In this document: one piece after another, positions 16,883 to 24,329 of the stretch
Numbering within the stretch: position 1 is the stretch's first letter
Layout: each line of letters opens with the position of its first letter
Source: Massilia sp. CFBP 13721
GTDB taxonomy: Bacteria; Pseudomonadota; Gammaproteobacteria; Burkholderiales; Burkholderiaceae_D
NCBI RefSeq assembly: GCF_014842025.1
Contig: NZ_JACYUY010000017.1
Span: forward strand, 1 to 64,000
Direction of reading: 5' to 3'
DNA: 64,000 nucleotides
Notes under the pieces: generated by a model
The model's database searches: none
What the model was told of the DNA's origin: nothing
The model's input: the letters and a program-made list of their open reading frames with translations, nothing else
Position numbers and translations under genes: made by a program

Positions 16883-17349
16883 TGGAAGCAAGCGCAGCGG
16901 CCGGCCTGGCGCTGGTTCCGATGACCCTGGACGACGTCGACGAGGTGCACGCGCTCGAATGCAGCGTGTTTCCCCACCCGTGGAGCCGGGCCAACTTCAG
17001 CGACTCGGTCAAGGCCGGCTACGACGCCTGGCTGCTGCGCGACGCCGAAGGGCAATTGGCCGGCTATTTCCTGCTGATGTATGCGCTCGACGAGGCGCAC
17101 CTGCTCGACGTCGCCGTGGCCGGCACGCGCCACGGCACCGGCCTCGGGCGCTATCTGCTCGACACCCTGTGTGCGCGGGCCAGGGAAATGGGCGCCGAAT
17201 CGGTGCTGCTGGAAGTGCGGCCGTCGAACGCGCGCGCGCTGGCCGTGTATAAACGCTTCGGCTTTGCCGAAATCGGCCGCCGCAAGGGCTATTATCCCGC
17301 CCATGATGGCAAGCGCGAAGACGCGATCGTGATGAGGCATGCGGTATGA
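16879..17349 (+). CDS. rimI: Ribosomal protein S18 alanine N-acetyltransferase RimI
   Basis: A 156-residue GNAT acetyltransferase that acetylates the N-terminal alanine of ribosomal protein S18. It shows the RimI pattern: VHALECSVFPHPWS near the N-terminus, LLDVAVAGTRHGTGLGRYLLD (acetyl-CoA-binding motif A) and ESVLLEVRPSNARALAVYKRFGF, ending with the YPAHDGKREDAIVM segment. Start and stop overlap tsaB and udg by 4 nt each. tsaB-rimI pairing is common in proteobacteria. Confidence 0.95.
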   Translation: MMEASAAAGLALVPMTLDDVDEVHALECSVFPHPWSRANFSDSVKAGYDAWLLRDAEGQLAGYFLLMYALDEAHLLDVAVAGTRHGTGLGRYLLDTLCARAREMGAESVLLEVRPSNARALAVYKRFGFAEIGRRKGYYPAHDGKREDAIVMRHAV

Positions 17350-18227
17350 ACGTGAACGAACGCGACGAAGTATTCCTGGCCGAGATGGGCATCACGCCGC
17401 TGTGGCGCCTGCGCCGTCAGCCGGCGGCTGAAGAGCAGGTGGAGGAACAGGTAGCTGCGCCGGCGGCTGTCGAGGCCGGGCCGGTGGCCGAGGCGCCGAG
17501 CATCCATGCGCCCGGCGTCATTCCACCGCCGCCGCGCGATCCGGCCTGGGGCGAGATTCCGCGCACCTCGGCGCCCGCGCCGGCGCCATGGACGCCGCCG
17601 GCAGCGCCAGCCGTCGAGGAAGAACAGGGCGACAGCCTCGACGCCATCGCCGCCATGGGCTGGGACGAATTGCGCGACGCGATCGCGCGCTGCACGCGCT
17701 GCGGCGACTGCGCCGGCCGCAAACCGGTCTACGGCGCCGGCCCCCGACAGGCGCGCTGGTTCGTCGCGGCCGGCGCCAGCAGCGTCGCCGACGAGGCTGC
17801 CGGCGCGCCGCTGGCCGGCGAAGCGGGCAAACTGCTCGACAACATGCTGGCCGCCGTCGACCTGGCGCGCGAGCGCGACGTCTACGTGACCAACCTGGTC
17901 AAATGCCGTCCAACTTCCACCAACGGTGGCGACCGCGCGCCCACTGCCGAGGAGGCGGCGGCTTGCCGTCCCTTCGTCGAGCGCGAGCTGGTCTTGACCG
18001 GCGCCGGCGTGGTGCTGACCCTGGGCCAGATCGCCGCCAACGGCCTGCTCGGCAAGCCCTTGCAGGAACCGCTGGCCGGCACCCGCGGCAAGACCCATGC
18101 GCTGGGCGCGGTGCCGCTGGTGGCGACCCTGCATCCGGGCGAACTGCTGCGCCGCGGCGGCGACAAGGCGCTGGCCTGGGCCGACCTGTGCCGGGCGAGA
18201 GCTGTGGATGCAGGACGCTCCCGCTAG
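17346..18227 (+). CDS. udg: Family 4 uracil-DNA glycosylase with a degenerate motif A
   Basis: A 293-residue protein of the iron-sulfur uracil-DNA glycosylase family, which removes uracil from DNA. The N-terminal ~95 residues contain a Pro/Ala-rich linker. The four [4Fe-4S] cysteines are present: CTRC (about 119-122), NLVKCRP and AACRPFVE. The second active-site motif is present as LVATLHPGELLRR. The first motif, which in this family normally reads GE(A/G)PG followed by acidic residues, is here VAAGASSVADEAAG, so the usual Glu and Pro-Gly are missing. Flanking conserved residues (AGKLLDNMLAA) are intact, so this is substitution and not a frameshift. Activity may be altered or lost. It overlaps rimI by 4 nt and the DUF1853 gene by 20 nt. 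Confidence 0.85.
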   Translation: MNVNERDEVFLAEMGITPLWRLRRQPAAEEQVEEQVAAPAAVEAGPVAEAPSIHAPGVIPPPPRDPAWGEIPRTSAPAPAPWTPPAAPAVEEEQGDSLDAIAAMGWDELRDAIARCTRCGDCAGRKPVYGAGPRQARWFVAAGASSVADEAAGAPLAGEAGKLLDNMLAAVDLARERDVYVTNLVKCRPTSTNGGDRAPTAEEAAACRPFVERELVLTGAGVVLTLGQIAANGLLGKPLQEPLAGTRGKTHALGAVPLVATLHPGELLRRGGDKALAWADLCRARAVDAGRSR

Positions 18228-19176
18228 TTACCAGCACGACTTCCACCGCCGCTGGGGCCACCTGCGGCGTGCGCGCGTGCGCGCGCTGGCCTGGCTGCTC
18301 GATTCGCCCGACCTGCTCGACGCCGCCGCGCCGCACTGGCAGGGCCGCATCGCCTCGACCGGGTCGGTGACGCCGGAAGTGGCGCGCTGGCTGGCCGGCC
18401 TCGACCACGACCCGGCGCCGCTCGACGCGGCACTCGGCGCGCGCGTCTACACGCGCCTTGGCCTGTACGCCGAAAAGCTGATGGCCTTTTATTTCCAGCA
18501 GCAGGGACGGCTGGTGGCGCACGGCCTGCAGATCCGCGCCAACCGCAACGACACGGTCGGCGAGTTCGACTTCCTGTTGGACGCCGGTCCCGACGCCCTC
18601 GAACACATCGAGTTCGCCACCAAGTTCTACCTGCTGCAGGGCGAGGCGGGGCAGGAATTCGATGCCCTGGTCGGCCCCAACCTGGCCGACAGCCTGGGCG
18701 CCAAGATGCGCAAGATTTTCGGCCGCCAGCTCGAACTGGGCGCGCATCCGGCCGCCCAGCCGCTGCTGCCGCGCCCGGTGACGGCGGCGCGCGCGCTGGT
18801 CAAAGGCTGGCTGTTCTATCCGAGCGGCAGCTGGCCGGCGATGAGCGGCATCACCGCCGGCCACTGCCGAGGTTTCTGGTGCGCGCTGGGCGAACTCGGC
18901 ACCCTTGGCGCCGACGCCTTCATGGTGCTGCCCAAGCTGCAATGGCTGGCGCCGTTCCGGTCAGTACAGGACGTCGCCGTCATGAACGCCGCCCAGCTGC
19001 ATGCCGCGCTGGAAGCGCAGTTCGAGACCAACGCCGCGCCGGTGCTGGTGGCGGTGGTGCGCGCGGCGCCGGGCCTGGTGGAAGAAGTCGAGCGCGGTTT
19101 CATCGTCCCGAACGACTGGCGCGCTCGTGCCGAGGCGAGAAGCGCCAAGGAAAACATGCGAAATATTGTTTGGTAA
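18208..19176 (+). CDS. DUF1853 family protein
   Basis: A 322-residue conserved protein of unknown function. DUF1853 features include LGLYAEKLMAFYF, the acidic/His-containing HIEFATKFYLL (nuclease-like in appearance), GPNLADSLGAKMRKIF and HCRGFWC. The start at 18208 (MQDAPASYQHDFHRRW) has GAGAG 7 nt upstream and lies inside the udg 3' end. It is commonly linked to udg in betaproteobacteria, so a nucleic-acid-related role is possible but unproven. It has no signal peptide. Confidence 0.85.
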   Translation: MQDAPASYQHDFHRRWGHLRRARVRALAWLLDSPDLLDAAAPHWQGRIASTGSVTPEVARWLAGLDHDPAPLDAALGARVYTRLGLYAEKLMAFYFQQQGRLVAHGLQIRANRNDTVGEFDFLLDAGPDALEHIEFATKFYLLQGEAGQEFDALVGPNLADSLGAKMRKIFGRQLELGAHPAAQPLLPRPVTAARALVKGWLFYPSGSWPAMSGITAGHCRGFWCALGELGTLGADAFMVLPKLQWLAPFRSVQDVAVMNAAQLHAALEAQFETNAAPVLVAVVRAAPGLVEEVERGFIVPNDWRARAEARSAKENMRNIVW

Positions 19177-19217
19177 TATTGCAATTTATGCAAATATAAT
19201 TTGCATTCCAAACAAGC

Positions 19218-20480
19218 TCAATGCTTGTGCTCGCCAATCAAGGCCAGCGAATCATGCTGCGCCTGGTTGTACTGGTGCCGCCGCATGATCAGGAAGGTAA
19301 TCCCCGCGATCGACAGGCCGAACAGGACGATGATGATGGTCAGGTCCACGTTCAGTGTGATCATGATCGCGTACAGCGCCAGCATGGTCAGGATCGACAG
19401 GTTTTCGTTGAAGTTCTGGACCGCGATCGAGTGGCCGGCGCTCATCAGCACGTGGCCGCGGTGCTGCAGCAGCGCGTTCATCGGCACCAGGAAGAAGCCC
19501 GACAGGAAGCCGATCAGCGCCAGCAGCGGGTAGGCGATGATCACCTCGTGGACGAACACCATGATCGTCACCACCAGGCCCATCACGATGCCCACCGGGA
19601 TCACGGTCAGCGATTTGCGCAGCGGGACCACGTGCGCGGCCATGGCCGCGCCGACCGCGACGCCGATCGCGACCACGCCGATCAGGCTGGTGGCTTTGTC
19701 GAGCGGCATGTGCAGCGAACGCTCGGCCCACTTCAGCACGATGAATTGCAAGGTCGCGCCGGCGCCCCAGAACAGGGTGGTAACGGCCAGCGAAATCTGT
19801 CCCAGCTTGTCCTTCCAGAGCGTGGCCGAGCAGTTGGCGAAGTCGGCGATCAGTTTCATCGGATTGTGCTGCTGGTGCTCGTAGCGCGCGCCGGTATCGG
19901 GAATGCGCAGGTTGAACAGGGCCGCCAGCAGGTAGATCACCACGACGACGGCCATCGCCGCTTCGCTGACCGTGTCGATGCCGGTGTCGATGAAGGGAAG
20001 GTCCAGGCCGAGGATCAGGGCGGAGCCCTTGTCGCTGACCAGCGCGCCGCCGAGGACGGTGCCGAAGATGATCGACATCACGGTAAGACCTTCGATCCAG
20101 CCGTTGGCGGGGACGAGTTTTTCCGGCGGCAGCAGTTCGGTCAGAATGCCGTATTTGGCGGGCGAATACACGGCCGCGCCGAAGCCGACGACGGCGTAGG
20201 CCAGCAGCGGGTGCACGGTCATGAACATCAGGGCGCAGCCGAACACCTTGATCAGGTTGGCGATGAACATGACGCGCCCTTTCGGGAGCGAATCGGCAAA
20301 GGCGCCGACAAAGGCGGCCAGCAGCACGTAGAACAGGACGAATGAAAGCTTGAGCAGCGGCGTCAGCGACGCCGGCGCGTTCATCGTCACCAGCACGTCA
20401 ATGGCTACAAACAGCAGCGCATTGTCTGCCAGCGACGAGAAAAACTGCGCCGCCATGATGGTATAGAAACCACGATTCAT
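19218..20480 (-). CDS. lplT: Lysophospholipid transporter LplT
   Basis: Major-facilitator inner-membrane protein of 420 residues with about 12 hydrophobic helices; it flips lysophospholipids inward for re-acylation. The start MNRGFYTIMAAQFFSSLAD and the YSPAKYGILTELLPPEKL and FFLVPMNALLQHRGH segments are typical of LplT. Upstream in-frame ATGs (20555, 20534) would add an unrelated leader. The usual partner acyltransferase Aas is not adjacent. It is divergent from alr. Confidence 0.9.
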   Translation of the reverse strand: MNRGFYTIMAAQFFSSLADNALLFVAIDVLVTMNAPASLTPLLKLSFVLFYVLLAAFVGAFADSLPKGRVMFIANLIKVFGCALMFMTVHPLLAYAVVGFGAAVYSPAKYGILTELLPPEKLVPANGWIEGLTVMSIIFGTVLGGALVSDKGSALILGLDLPFIDTGIDTVSEAAMAVVVVIYLLAALFNLRIPDTGARYEHQQHNPMKLIADFANCSATLWKDKLGQISLAVTTLFWGAGATLQFIVLKWAERSLHMPLDKATSLIGVVAIGVAVGAAMAAHVVPLRKSLTVIPVGIVMGLVVTIMVFVHEVIIAYPLLALIGFLSGFFLVPMNALLQHRGHVLMSAGHSIAVQNFNENLSILTMLALYAIMITLNVDLTIIIVLFGLSIAGITFLIMRRHQYNQAQHDSLALIGEHKH

Positions 20481-20641
20481 TCGAGTGAGTCTGAAAACTA
20501 GTGTGGGTTGCTTTATACCATGAATGAACGGCATGCCAAAGAAATGGACGGGCAAGGGGGTGGCACGAGGGGCGGCAAAAGAGGGCTGGCTCCGGTAAAA
20601 TAGCGCCCTTCAATTGAACGCTTTTTTAGCCTGCCGATCCC

Positions 20642-21751
20642 ATGCCACGCCCGCTTTGCGCCACCATCCATCTCGATTCGATGCAGCATAACCTTGCCCG
20701 TGCGCGCGCCTGCGCACCCGAGGCCCGCGTCTGGGCCGTCGTCAAGGCGAACGCCTATGGCCACGGGCTCGAACGCGGCATGAAGGGCTTCGCCCTGGCC
20801 GACGGACTGGCGCTGATCGAAACCGAGAACGCGCTGCGCCTGCGCGAACTCGGCTGGATCAAGCCGATCCTGCTGTTAGAGGGGATCTTCGACGTGTCCG
20901 ACGTGTCGCTGCTGGCCGAGCACAACATCAACAGCACGGTGCACTGCATCGAGCAGATCAAGATGCTCGAATACACCCAGCTGTACCGCCCGATCGACGT
21001 CCACCTGAAAATGAACACCGGCATGAACCGGCTCGGCTTCAAGCCCGACGACTATGCGGCCGCCTATAAACGCCTGCGCGCGATCAAGGGCATCCGCAAC
21101 ATTACCCTGATGACGCATTTCGCGAATGCGGACGAGCTCGAACATCCGCGCCTGGGCGTTGCCGAACAGGTCGAGCGCTTCGTCGGCGGCGCCCAGGGCC
21201 TCGAGGGTGAGCGCAGCCTGTCCAATTCCGGCGGCGTGCTGCACCAGGCGGTGCTGCAGGCCGAGCTGCACAACGACTGGGTCCGCCCCGGCATCATGCT
21301 GTATGGCGGCACCCCCGGCGGCGGGCGCACCGCGCACGACTTCGGCCTGCGCCCGACCATGACGCTGACCTCGGAAATCATCGGCATCCAGGACCTGGTG
21401 GCGGGCGACACGGTCGGCTACGGCAGCCGCTTCGAAGCCACCGGCCCGATGCAGGTCGGCGTGGTCGCCTGCGGTTACGCCGACGGCTACCCGCGCCACG
21501 CGCCGCACGGCACCCCGGTGATCGTCGACGGCGTGCGCACCAGCGTGGTGGGCCGGGTGTCGATGGACATGATGACGGTCGACCTGACCCCGATCCCGAA
21601 CGCGCGCGTGGGCAGCAAGGTCACCTTGTGGGGCGACGGCTTGCCAATCGACGAAGTCGCCACCATGTCCGGTACCATCGGGTACGAATTGATGTGCGCA
21701 CTCGCGCCGCGCGTACGCGTTACGGAAGGAAGGTTGGGAACCCATGGCTAA
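20642..21751 (+). CDS. alr: Alanine racemase
   Basis: A 369-residue PLP enzyme that interconverts L- and D-alanine for peptidoglycan synthesis. The PLP-binding lysine is K35 in VVKANAYGHGL; MNTGMNRLGF, LMTHFANAD, SNSGGVLH and ACGYADGYPRH are conserved, and VDGVRTSVVGRVSMDMMTVDL leads into the C-terminal beta domain. The 3' end overlaps radA by 8 nt, so the two are cotranscribed. Confidence 0.96.
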   Translation: MPRPLCATIHLDSMQHNLARARACAPEARVWAVVKANAYGHGLERGMKGFALADGLALIETENALRLRELGWIKPILLLEGIFDVSDVSLLAEHNINSTVHCIEQIKMLEYTQLYRPIDVHLKMNTGMNRLGFKPDDYAAAYKRLRAIKGIRNITLMTHFANADELEHPRLGVAEQVERFVGGAQGLEGERSLSNSGGVLHQAVLQAELHNDWVRPGIMLYGGTPGGGRTAHDFGLRPTMTLTSEIIGIQDLVAGDTVGYGSRFEATGPMQVGVVACGYADGYPRHAPHGTPVIVDGVRTSVVGRVSMDMMTVDLTPIPNARVGSKVTLWGDGLPIDEVATMSGTIGYELMCALAPRVRVTEGRLGTHG

Positions 21752-23123
21752 GGCTAAAACCCAGTTCGTCTGCAGCGAATGCGGCAGCGTCACCACGCGC
21801 TGGACCGGCCAGTGCGCCGACTGCAAGGCCTGGAACACGATGGTTGAGCAGACGGTGGAAACGGCGGGCGTGAACCGCATGTCGCAAACGGTCAACCACA
21901 AGGCGCTGGCGCAGACGGCGCCGGTGCTGTCACTCTCCGACATCGAAGCGACCGACGTGCCGCGCTTCGGCACCGGCATCGAGGAATTCGACCGCGTGCT
22001 CGGCGGCGGCCTGGTCGCGGGCGGCGTGGTGCTGATCGGCGGCGACCCCGGCATCGGCAAGTCAACGCTGCTGCTGCAGGCGCTGGCCAATCTCGCCACC
22101 ACGCGCAGTACCTTATATGTCAGTGGCGAGGAATCCGGCGCTCAGATCGCGCTGCGCGCACGCCGCCTGCAGGTCGAAGCGAAAGACTTGAAGCTCCAGG
22201 CCGAGATCCAGCTCGAGAAGATTTTGGGCACGCTGGCCGACCTGAAACCCGAAGTGGCGGTGATCGACTCGATCCAGACCCTGTATTCGGACGCATTGAC
22301 CGCGGCGCCGGGCTCGGTGTCGCAGGTGCGCGAATGCGCGGCGCAACTCACGCGCGTGGCCAAGCAGACCGGCGTGACCATCATCCTGGTCGGCCACGTG
22401 ACGAAAGAGGGCGCGCTGGCCGGACCGCGCGTGCTCGAACACATCGTCGACACCGTGCTGTATTTCGAGGGCGACACCCAGTCCAGCTTCCGCCTGGTAC
22501 GGGCCATCAAGAACCGTTTCGGCGCGGTGAACGAGCTGGGCGTGTTCGCGATGACGGAAAAGGGCCTCAAGGGGGTGTCGAACCCGTCGGCGCTGTTCCT
22601 GTCGCAGCACGACAACCAGGTGCCGGGTTCCTGCGTGATGGTGACGCAGGAAGGCACGCGGCCGCTGCTGGTGGAAATCCAGGCGCTGGTCGACGCCAGC
22701 CACTTGCCCAACGCGCGCCGCCTGTCTGTTGGGTTGGAGCAAAATCGCCTGGCCATGCTGCTGGCGGTGCTGCACCGCCACGCCGGCATTGCCGCGTTCG
22801 ACCAGGACGTGTTCATCAACGCAGTCGGCGGCGTCAAGATCGCCGAGCCGGCGGCCGACCTTGCAGTGCTATTGGCGATCAACTCGTCGATGCGCAACAA
22901 GGCGCTGCCGCGCGGACTCGTCGTCTTCGGCGAAGTCGGCCTGGCCGGCGAAATCCGCCCGGCGCCGCGTGGCCAGGAACGCCTGAAGGAGGCGGCCAAG
23001 CTCGGCTTCTCGGTCGCGCTGATCCCGAAGGGGAACATGCCGAAGCAGAAGATCGAGGGGATGAATATCATCGGGGTGGAACGCATCGACCAGGCGTTCA
23101 CCAAGCTGCGCGAACTGGACTGA
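21744..23123 (+). CDS. radA: DNA repair protein RadA
   Basis: A 459-residue RecA-like ATPase that helps branch migration in recombination. It has an N-terminal zinc finger CSECGSVTTRWTGQCADC, Walker A GGDPGIGKSTLL (about residue 95), the RadA-specific KNRFG motif (KNRFGAVNELGVFAM) and a C-terminal Lon-protease-like domain with RGLVVFGEVGLAGEIRP. It overlaps alr by 8 nt. A separate promoter follows for the PilZ gene. Confidence 0.96.
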   Translation: MAKAKTQFVCSECGSVTTRWTGQCADCKAWNTMVEQTVETAGVNRMSQTVNHKALAQTAPVLSLSDIEATDVPRFGTGIEEFDRVLGGGLVAGGVVLIGGDPGIGKSTLLLQALANLATTRSTLYVSGEESGAQIALRARRLQVEAKDLKLQAEIQLEKILGTLADLKPEVAVIDSIQTLYSDALTAAPGSVSQVRECAAQLTRVAKQTGVTIILVGHVTKEGALAGPRVLEHIVDTVLYFEGDTQSSFRLVRAIKNRFGAVNELGVFAMTEKGLKGVSNPSALFLSQHDNQVPGSCVMVTQEGTRPLLVEIQALVDASHLPNARRLSVGLEQNRLAMLLAVLHRHAGIAAFDQDVFINAVGGVKIAEPAADLAVLLAINSSMRNKALPRGLVVFGEVGLAGEIRPAPRGQERLKEAAKLGFSVALIPKGNMPKQKIEGMNIIGVERIDQAFTKLRELD

Positions 23124-23149
23124 GGGCTGCCGGGTTCAGTCATCTTGCA

Positions 23150-23155
23150 TATAAT
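23150..23155 (+). promoter_or_regulatory. Candidate -10 box for the PilZ gene
   Basis: A perfect TATAAT 32 nt before the PilZ GTG start, preceded by TGCA. No good -35 is present at the right distance; it may work as an extended -10-like promoter. Confidence 0.4.
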
Positions 23156-23186
23156 TGCGCCCTGAATTTACAAACCATGGCATACC

Positions 23187-23507
23187 GTGCAAGCAGACCA
23201 AAGGCAGTCCCCCCGCAAGATCCTGAAAACGCGCGTCATGCTGGCGCTCGAGGGCAGCGCTCCGCAGCTCGGCCGCACCACCGACCTCAGCGCCAATGGC
23301 GTGAGCATCAGCCTGCCGCAGCCGGTCGCGGCCGGGCAGGAGGCGCAACTGCGCTTCGACCTGCTGGTCGAGGGCACGGTGGTGCCGGTCCAGGGCAGGG
23401 CGCGCACCCTGTACTGCATCCTCAGCAATGGCGAATTCAAGGTCGGCCTGCAGTTCCTGCACCTCGATATGGGCGCGATGACGGCCGTGTCGCGTTACCT
23501 GCGCTAA
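23187..23507 (+). CDS. Single-domain PilZ c-di-GMP-binding protein
   Basis: A 106-residue stand-alone PilZ domain. The two c-di-GMP-binding motifs are present: RQSPR (RxxxR) near the N-terminus and DLSANG (DxSxxG) about 25 residues later. Such proteins act as c-di-GMP receptors for motility or exopolysaccharide output. The start is GTG at 23187; an ATG at 23177 is in another frame. No ribosome-binding site stands out. The 3' end runs directly into tandem repeats. Confidence 0.88.
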   Translation: MQADQRQSPRKILKTRVMLALEGSAPQLGRTTDLSANGVSISLPQPVAAGQEAQLRFDLLVEGTVVPVQGRARTLYCILSNGEFKVGLQFLHLDMGAMTAVSRYLR

Positions 23508-23511
23508 CTGC

Positions 23512-23739
23512 GTACCGTGGTCGGCTCCACCCCGACGCCGGCGCCACGTTAACGTGTGCGCCGCCCACGCGTGACGCTTGCTGACACGCAGCAGCACATC
23601 CGCAACGCGTGGACGGGTAGGGTGGTCGGCTCCACCATGGTGCAGGCGCCACGTTAACGCATGCGCCGCCCACGCGTGACGCTTGCAGACACATAGCCGC
23701 ATTTAAGCAACGCGTGGACGGCAGAGCCGTCCACCCTAC
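23512..23739. repeat. Dispersed palindromic repeat, tandem double copy B
   Basis: Two direct units with a period of 105 nt: unit 1 at 23512-23616 begins GTACCGTGGTCGGCTCCACC, unit 2 at 23617-23739 begins GTAGGGTGGTCGGCTCCACC. Both contain GGCGCCACGTTAACG and CGCCCACGCGTGACGCTTGC. Unit 2 ends with the hairpin GTGGACGGC/GCCGTCCAC (23714-23722, 23726-23734) and CCTAC. Read on the minus strand it matches copy D (32432-32566) at both ends. It lies between the PilZ gene and a minus-strand terminator. Confidence 0.8.
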
Positions 23740-23763
23740 ATCGCCCTGTGCCTTATGCGCGCA

Positions 23764-23806
23764 CAAAAAGCAAAACGGCGAGCGCCTGACAGGCCTCGCC
23801 GCTTTT
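23764..23806 (-). terminator. Rho-independent terminator of the 38-aa peptide gene
   Basis: On the minus strand the stem CGGCGAG/CTCGCCG (795-801 with 776-782 of 23 kb), with an inner GCC/GGC pair, is followed by TTTTGCTTTTT. A smaller hairpin CCCGC/GCGGG lies just before it at 23814-23825. It is placed 27 nt past the stop of the peptide gene. Confidence 0.75.
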
Positions 23807-23832
23807 CACTGGTCCCGCAAGCGGGTTGGGCA

Positions 23833-23949
23833 CTATTCGTGATAGTGGTCATGCAGGGCTTCCGAGCTGCCACCGATCTCCTGGAAAATCTCATAGGCGA
23901 TCAGGCCAACCATGCCCGACAAAATAGCAAACGCAAACATATTAAACAT
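23833..23949 (-). CDS. 38-residue putative membrane peptide
   Basis: Open frame of 38 codons read from ATG 23949 to TAG 23833. It begins MFNMFAFAILSGMVGLIA, one hydrophobic helix of about 17-18 residues, then YEIFQEIGG and an acidic/His-rich end HDHYHE. GGAG lies directly upstream (2 nt before ATG1; 11 nt before the alternative ATG at 23940). It has a -35/-10-like pair upstream (23997-24024) and a strong intrinsic terminator downstream, which together argue for a real transcription unit. I do not recognise the family. The size and layout recall single-pass accessory peptides such as those of cytochrome bd oxidase or Kdp, but no such partner is adjacent; the neighbour is divergent pstS. Confidence 0.62.
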   Translation of the reverse strand: MFNMFAFAILSGMVGLIAYEIFQEIGGSSEALHDHYHE

Positions 23950-23996
23950 AGCTCCAAACGCTCTTCAGCATCCCTCCATGCAGTGACGACACTTTG

Positions 23997-24024
23997 AGCA
24001 TAGCAGCCGCCAGTGTATTTACAA
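23997..24024 (-). promoter_or_regulatory. Candidate sigma-70 promoter for the 38-aa peptide gene
   Basis: On the minus strand TTGTAA (24019-24024) and TATGCT (23997-24002) are separated by 16 nt, each matching the consensus at four of six positions. A start about 40 nt before the ATG would follow. Confidence 0.35.
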
Positions 24025-24176
24025 GAGCGGCAAGCGGCTATATTTGCGGTCCGGTTCGCCCGGCATGGTCGGACAAGGTCAATCGCGTGACGGCTATTCG
24101 CGCATCTTGGCACTATGGCGCCACACTGTCGCCTGAACCCTGCAACGGCGGCCGCGTCATATGGCGGACATGGTCC

Positions 24177-24230
24177 TGTCACAATCGTATGACATGCTTT
24201 TGCAGCCGTGTCATCGATTCGATGACACGG
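24177..24230. promoter_or_regulatory. TGTCA-containing palindromes upstream of the Pho box
   Basis: Two dyads built on the PhoB half-site core: TGTCA(24177-24181)/TGACA(24190-24194), and a perfect 12-bp inverted repeat CCGTGTCATCGA/TCGATGACACGG (24206-24217, 24219-24230). Together with the direct-repeat Pho box just downstream they may be auxiliary PhoB sites. The second could instead be a terminator-like stem, but it has no T-run. Confidence 0.45.
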
Positions 24231-24240
24231 ATAATCAGGA

Positions 24241-24273
24241 TGTCATGAACTTGTCATATTCGACCGCTAGACT
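24241..24273 (+). promoter_or_regulatory. Pho box and -10 element of pstS
   Basis: Two direct TGTCAT half-sites at 24241-24246 and 24252-24257, exactly 11 nt apart, as in the PhoB consensus. The -10-like TAGACT (24268-24273) follows 10 nt after the second half-site, the usual geometry in which the Pho box replaces the -35. Confidence 0.85.
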
Positions 24274-24329
24274 GCGCAGCATTACCAGGGCGCAACCTGC
24301 GCCCGCATTCTTCCTCAAAGGAAACTGAC

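Noticed and set aside
23512..23739. Tandem repeats considered as a CRISPR array
   Set aside because: Only two units of 105 nt, sharing terminal inverted repeats with other dispersed copies; no cas genes.
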